A DNA stretch of 7,888 nucleotides from Candidatus Solincola tengchongensis (GTDB taxonomy: Bacteria > Actinomycetota > Geothermincolia > Geothermincolales > RBG-13-55-18): assembly GCA_015711895.1 (NCBI GenBank), contig JACVJH010000325.1, positions 1 to 7,888 of the forward strand, written 5' to 3'. Position numbers and translations under genes: made by a program. The notes beneath the pieces are model-generated. The model was not told where the DNA came from and did no database searches. It worked only from the letters and a program-made list of their open reading frames with translations. Below, piece after piece: positions 4,341-7,888 of this stretch. Position 1 is the stretch's first letter, and each line of letters begins with the position of its first letter.

Positions 4341-5603
4341 ATGGTCACTTCTGCTGGAGGGAGCGGGGAGGCGGGTGGGGCACTGGCCTCCTTCCGCCAC
4401 CGCGATTTCCGGCTTCTCTGGTCCGGGGCTTTCGTCTCCAACGTGGGGACCTGGATCCATAACACCGCTCTTTTATGGTTCGTCAAGGAGACCACGGGGA
4501 CCAACACCTGGGTAGGGGCGGTGAACATGGCCAGCTTCCTGCCGCTCTTTTTACTGGTCCTGTGGTCGGGTTCTTTGGCCGACCGCCTGGACCGCCGCAA
4601 GATGATAATCGCCACCCAGTCGGCCATGATGTTGGGGGCGTTGGGGATGGGGCTTTGCCTGCGCGCCGGCCTCTCCTCCATGGGTGCCATCATCCCTTTG
4701 ACCGCGGCCATGGGGCTGGCCTTCGTCTTCAACTTCCCCGCCTGGCGGTCCATCATCCCCGACCTGGTGCCTCCCCGGGACATGCTGAACGGGATCGCCC
4801 TGGATGCCGCCCAGTTCAATCTGGCGCGGTGCGTGGGCCCGCTGCTGGGGGCCCTGGTGCTGAACCTATGGGGCGCCGAGACCGCCTTCTACGTCAACGC
4901 CGCCAGCTTTCTGGCCGTATTGGCCGCCCTTCTCCTCCTGCGCACCAAGACCCCGCCGGTGGGGAAGGCGGGGGCTACCGGTTCGCACATCCTGGAGGTC
5001 CTGAGGCTGGCCGCCGGTGAGGGGTGGGCCCGCAATCAGCTCCTGCTTCTGGGGGTGATGTCCTTCTTCGGGCTCTCCTTCCTGGTGCTCCTCCCCGGTT
5101 TGTCCAGGGACGTGCTCATGCGCGGCTCGGGGGGATACGGCGCGCTGCTGAGCGCCATAGGAGCGGGAGCCGCGGTCGGGGCTCCTCTAGTCACCCTCCT
5201 GAGGCGCCGCCTGCCGGAGAGGGCGATCATCAAGGCCTCCGCCGTCGTGGTGGGACTCGCCCTGCTGGGCGTGGCGGTATGCCGCGTATTCTGGCTTTGC
5301 GTGGTCCTGTCGGTGATACTGGGGACCTCCTCCCTCATGATGAGCGCGGCCATCAACACCGTGTTACAGGCCCGGGTGGGGAGAGAGATGCGGGGGAGGA
5401 TCATGAGCCTCTACATCCTGGTCTTCCAGGGCCTCTATCCCCTTGGCGGGATGTTCCTGGGCTTCATGTCCGACCGGATAACCATACCCTGGACCCTGGT
5501 CCTTGGCGGTTCGGTTTGCACTGCGGCCGGACTCACGGTGGTCCTGTTTCCCTCTCTCTTGAGGCATGCCGTCACCTCGGCGAGGGATACCCAGGGGGCT
5601 TGA
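4341..5603 (+). CDS. MFS exporter (EntS/MFS_3-like)
   Basis: An inner-membrane transporter of the major facilitator superfamily, resembling the branch that includes the enterobactin exporter EntS and related proton-driven drug exporters. With the ATG at 4341 it has 420 residues and about 12 hydrophobic segments. Features in order: FRHRDFRLLW near residue 18 just before helix 1; motif A GSLADRLDRRK at 77-87 in the loop between helices 2 and 3; FNFPAWRSIIPDLV at 130-143; N160, R163, G166 and P167 in the helix 5 stretch NLARCVGP; RGRIMSLY at 351-358 in the second half. The start is uncertain: ATGs at 4281 and 4329 are in the same frame. I prefer 4341 because GGGGAAGG precedes it closely and 4281 sits in a palindrome without a ribosome site. 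The gene is divergent from the epoxide hydrolase. The substrate cannot be deduced; antibiotic, siderophore or lipid export are all possible. Confidence 0.88.
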   Translation: MVTSAGGSGEAGGALASFRHRDFRLLWSGAFVSNVGTWIHNTALLWFVKETTGTNTWVGAVNMASFLPLFLLVLWSGSLADRLDRRKMIIATQSAMMLGALGMGLCLRAGLSSMGAIIPLTAAMGLAFVFNFPAWRSIIPDLVPPRDMLNGIALDAAQFNLARCVGPLLGALVLNLWGAETAFYVNAASFLAVLAALLLLRTKTPPVGKAGATGSHILEVLRLAAGEGWARNQLLLLGVMSFFGLSFLVLLPGLSRDVLMRGSGGYGALLSAIGAGAAVGAPLVTLLRRRLPERAIIKASAVVVGLALLGVAVCRVFWLCVVLSVILGTSSLMMSAAINTVLQARVGREMRGRIMSLYILVFQGLYPLGGMFLGFMSDRITIPWTLVLGGSVCTAAGLTVVLFPSLLRHAVTSARDTQGA

Positions 5604-5879
5604 TACAGGTCTCACGTGCCCGACCGCCTTGTGAGCCGGTCCGGACGGTCCGTCCTGCGCCCTGCGGATTTGAGTTGGGGGCGGGCGATGGGGTGCGGAG
5701 AGAGGCCTGGGCCTCAGGGGCGGTGAGACGCGATCTTCCCGCCCTGATCCCGCCGGATGGGCCGGACGAAGCGGAGAGGAAAACCCTCGTAACATGGGGG
5801 ACCGTGGTGCTGTGCCGGGGCAATGCAGCGGGTGTTATCATATACGCGAGCCGCGTGCCGCGAGCATGGGGAGGTGGAG
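5604..5879 (+). other. Intergenic gap with adjacent inverted repeats
   Basis: No gene with family-like sequence is seen in these 276 bases. GAGGCC-TG-GGCCTC at 5702-5715 is a perfect inverted repeat. Directly after it, sharing C5715, CAGGGGCGG (5715-5723) pairs with CCGCCCTG (5739-5746) with one bulged G. Neither is followed by a T run. TATCAT at 5836-5841, in an AT-rich patch, could be a -10 element for the acyltransferase-like gene with a start near 5848, but no convincing -35 is found. An in-frame ATG at 5823 could extend that gene upstream; see its entry. Confidence 0.4.
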
Positions 5880-6512
5880 TTGAAAGCAGCGCCCAAGCTC
5901 ATTTACACGATCTTCGCCTACCTGCTGGGGACGGTGAACCTCTCCTATATCCTGGCCAGGAAGGAATTGGGCCTGGACCTGCGGCGCAGCGGGAGCGGGA
6001 ACCTGGGGGCCTCAAACCTGGCCGTGCACCTGGGAAAGGGAAAGGCGGCGGCGGCCTTCTTCGCCGATTGCGCGGAGGAGGCGGCAGCTCTCCTGGTGGC
6101 CAGGGCCCTGGGATGGAGCGAGGCATGGCAGGCCGCCGCTGGGCTGGCGGTCATCGCCGGGCACAACTGGCCCTTCTATCTCCGTTTCCAGGGCGGGAGG
6201 GGGATGGCCATGGCCTTGACCGGCACTCTCATCCTCCTCCCCTACGAAGGGCTGGTGCTGGTGGGTTTCCTCACCCTGGGGGTCTTCAGCCGCCACACGG
6301 CGGAGATGAACCTCTTGGCCCTCTTCCTGGTCCCCGTGTTGGCCTGGCGGTGGGGAAGGCCGGCGGCATTTATCGCCTTTACCCTGGGAGTGCTCGCCTT
6401 TGCGCTCCTGCGGCGCGCGCAGGGGAGCCCGGGGGTGGGAAAGAAAAAATTGAGGGAGGACCCCCGGAAGGTACTCTGGAGCCGGCTCATCTATGACCGG
6501 GAGGCGGATTGA
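5880..6512 (+). CDS. PlsY-like glycerol-3-phosphate acyltransferase family protein
   Basis: PlsY enzymes are small membrane proteins that acylate glycerol-3-phosphate from acyl phosphate, the first step of phospholipid synthesis. This 210-residue protein has the family size and hydrophobic layout. An N-terminal helix (about 6-26) is followed by the motif 1 core SGSGNLGASN at 37-46 and the motif 2 region AGHNWPFYLRFQGGRGMA at 93-110. Several expected features are altered: the usual D-x-x-K-G after motif 1 reads D63-C-A-E-E67, the Lys-rich F-K-G-G-K-G is FQGGRG, and the C-terminal H-x-x-N-x-x-R...G-x-E motif is missing, replaced by a basic tail. It may be a paralogue with a changed substrate or an inactive relative, so no gene symbol is given. 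The TTG at 5880 is chosen because GGGGAGGT (5868-5875) precedes it by four bases and gives the usual short N-terminus; an ATG at 5823 would add 19 residues. It lies between two MFS genes. Confidence 0.78.
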   Translation: MKAAPKLIYTIFAYLLGTVNLSYILARKELGLDLRRSGSGNLGASNLAVHLGKGKAAAAFFADCAEEAAALLVARALGWSEAWQAAAGLAVIAGHNWPFYLRFQGGRGMAMALTGTLILLPYEGLVLVGFLTLGVFSRHTAEMNLLALFLVPVLAWRWGRPAAFIAFTLGVLAFALLRRAQGSPGVGKKKLREDPRKVLWSRLIYDREAD

Positions 6513-6569
6513 CGCGCGCAGTGGAGGAGGCACTTCCGGAGGGCGTCCGGTTGACGTGCGGGGTGGCGG

Positions 6570-7888
6570 ATGCCTCGTCGTTCAGTGAATGAGTTGGGCG
6601 TGGAGGCAGGCGGGAGAGGGGAAGCCCATCCGCCGGGGGCCAGAGAGCTCGCCGGCGGTGTGCTGGAGGACCTGCGGGCGCTGTGGGCCAACCGGGATTT
6701 CCGCCGCCTGTGGGTAGGACAGTCGGTATCCTCCATCGGGGACTGGCTGGCCACCTTCGCCCTCATGGCCCTGGTCTGGAACCGTAGCCGATCCGCGGCG
6801 GCGGTGGCCGGGCTTTTGGTCCTCCGCGTCGTCCCCTCGGCCTTCTCCGGTGCCGTGGCCACCTGGATAAGCGACCGCTGGGACCGCAAGAGGATCCTCA
6901 TCTACTGCGACGTCCTGCGGGGATTACTCATCATGTGGGTGGCGGTCCTGGATTCGCTGGCCTACCTGTACGTCCTCATCTTCGGCATGGAATTCATAAC
7001 CATCATCTACCTGGCCGCCCGGGACGCCAGCCTCCCAAACCTGGTGGAAGGGGATAACCGCCTCACCATGGCCAACTCCATGACCCTGGGTAGCGCCTAC
7101 GGGTCCATACCCCTGGCCGCTGCCGTCTTCGCCCTGCTCACGGTGGGGAGCTCACCCCTCTTTCGGGGACTGGAGGGGATGGTCTTCTTCTCCGACCACC
7201 CCTACGCCTTTTCGCTCCTTGCGGATGCCCTGACCTTCTTCTTCTCCGCTCTTATGATAAAACGTATCTCCAGGCCCCTGATCCTCGCCCGGGAGGAAAG
7301 GGAGGCCCAGGAGAGGGCGGAGAGGGTGGACTTCCGCTCCGTGCTCACCTTCGCCTTTCGCAACCGTTTCATGCGCACCCTGACCGCGGCTCTGGCCACC
7401 GGCACCCTGGGCGGCGGCGCGCTCTTCGCCGTGGGAGTGGTCTATGTGCACGAGGTGCTGGGAGGGAACGACACCCAGTTCGGCTTCCTCATGGCCCTTT
7501 TCGGGCTGGGTATGCTGGCGGGCATCGTGGGCCTGCAGTTCCTGGCCCGGGTGCGGGCCAAGTGGTTCATCTTCAAGCTGGGGTTGCTCTGCGCCGGAGG
7601 GACGCTGATATGGATGTCCCTGCTCACGGTGATGTTCATGGCCTACCTGGCGGCGCTGGTGTTCGGGGCCGCCTTCTCGGCCATCTTCCTCACCGGCATC
7701 ACCATGGTCCAGGAGGTCATCGAGGACCGCAACCGAGGGAAAGCTTTCGCCGCCTTCCATTCCGTATCCCGCGTCTTCCTGCTGCTGGGGGCGGCGCTGG
7801 CCGCGGGCCTGGCGGGAGCGGTGGGCGATTTCCGCCTCCATCTTGGCGTTTTCCGCCTTCACGTCGGGGGGGCCGCCAGCGCCATGTT
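6570..7888 (+). CDS. MFS transporter, second copy, 3' end outside the window
   Basis: The frame stays open from the ATG at 6570 to the window edge, giving 439 complete codons without a stop. It is a major facilitator superfamily membrane protein, probably the same broad branch as the exporter at 4341. A hydrophilic N-terminus of about 38 residues precedes NRDFRRLWVGQSVSSIGDWL (41-60), comparable to the start of the first exporter. The loop 2-3 motif reads WISDRWDRKR at 99-108, retaining the D-R...R-K-R core but lacking the usual leading Gly. RDASLPNLVEGDNRL lies at 151-165 and EDRNRGKAFAAFHSVSR at 405-421, matching the second-half RGR-type loop. Numerous hydrophobic stretches cover the rest. 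A TGA stop at 6552-6554 closes the frame upstream, and GGGTGG at 6561-6566 is a weak ribosome site. It begins 57 bases after the PlsY-like gene, so cotranscription is likely. The substrate is unknown. Confidence 0.85.
   Translation, partial: MPRRSVNELGVEAGGRGEAHPPGARELAGGVLEDLRALWANRDFRRLWVGQSVSSIGDWLATFALMALVWNRSRSAAAVAGLLVLRVVPSAFSGAVATWISDRWDRKRILIYCDVLRGLLIMWVAVLDSLAYLYVLIFGMEFITIIYLAARDASLPNLVEGDNRLTMANSMTLGSAYGSIPLAAAVFALLTVGSSPLFRGLEGMVFFSDHPYAFSLLADALTFFFSALMIKRISRPLILAREEREAQERAERVDFRSVLTFAFRNRFMRTLTAALATGTLGGGALFAVGVVYVHEVLGGNDTQFGFLMALFGLGMLAGIVGLQFLARVRAKWFIFKLGLLCAGGTLIWMSLLTVMFMAYLAALVFGAAFSAIFLTGITMVQEVIEDRNRGKAFAAFHSVSRVFLLLGAALAAGLAGAVGDFRLHLGVFRLHVGGAASAM

Noticed and set aside
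5024..6496. 490-codon open frame on the + strand
   Set aside because: It runs in another frame across the first exporter, a gap and the PlsY-like gene. Its Gly/Pro/Arg-rich translation has no family resemblance, while the overlapped frames encode clear membrane families. It is an artefact of GC-rich DNA.

Overview
The window reads as chromosomal DNA from a GC-rich member of the Actinobacteriota. The main evidence is the left end. The C-terminus of mycobacterial-type integration host factor (mIHF) is followed by guanylate kinase, RNA polymerase omega and the bifunctional CoaBC enzyme, all on the + strand. That mihF-gmk-rpoZ-coaBC order is characteristic of actinobacteria, and the omega subunit carries the AAKRARQIN block typical of them. 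In many actinobacteria metK and priA follow coaBC; here they do not. A small unrecognised OB-fold-like gene and a leucine tRNA follow instead, which suggests a lineage away from the well-studied Actinomycetes. The exact class cannot be fixed from this sequence.

Layout. (1) 1-2652: housekeeping cluster on the + strand: mihF 3' end, gmk, rpoZ, coaBC and a short OB-like gene, with gaps of 25 to 74 bases. (2) 2653-2776: tRNA-Leu(GAG) with an encoded CCA, beginning on the base after the preceding stop codon and followed by a probable rho-independent terminator. (3) 2778-3044: a non-coding convergent gap rich in inverted repeats. (4) 3045-3929, minus strand: an alpha/beta-hydrolase of the epoxide hydrolase type with an intact catalytic set. 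(5) 3930-4340: a divergent regulatory gap with a 21-bp tandem repeat, two palindromes and two -10-like hexamers. (6) 4341-7888, + strand: an MFS exporter, a 276-bp gap containing inverted repeats, a divergent PlsY-like acyltransferase starting at TTG, and a second MFS exporter that runs off the window.

How the genes relate. The left cluster is core metabolism and information processing: nucleoid binding, GMP to GDP, RNA polymerase assembly and coenzyme A synthesis. The right half is accessory: a detoxification-type hydrolase divergent from two drug-export-like MFS proteins that flank a membrane acyltransferase-like protein. A link between the acyltransferase-like protein and the transporters is only a hypothesis from gene order. 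No insertion sequence, CRISPR array, phage gene or integrase is visible. The most unusual items are the PlsY-like protein that lacks several hallmark residues, the repeat and palindrome pattern in the divergent promoter region, and the unexplained OB-like gene in the coaBC cluster.
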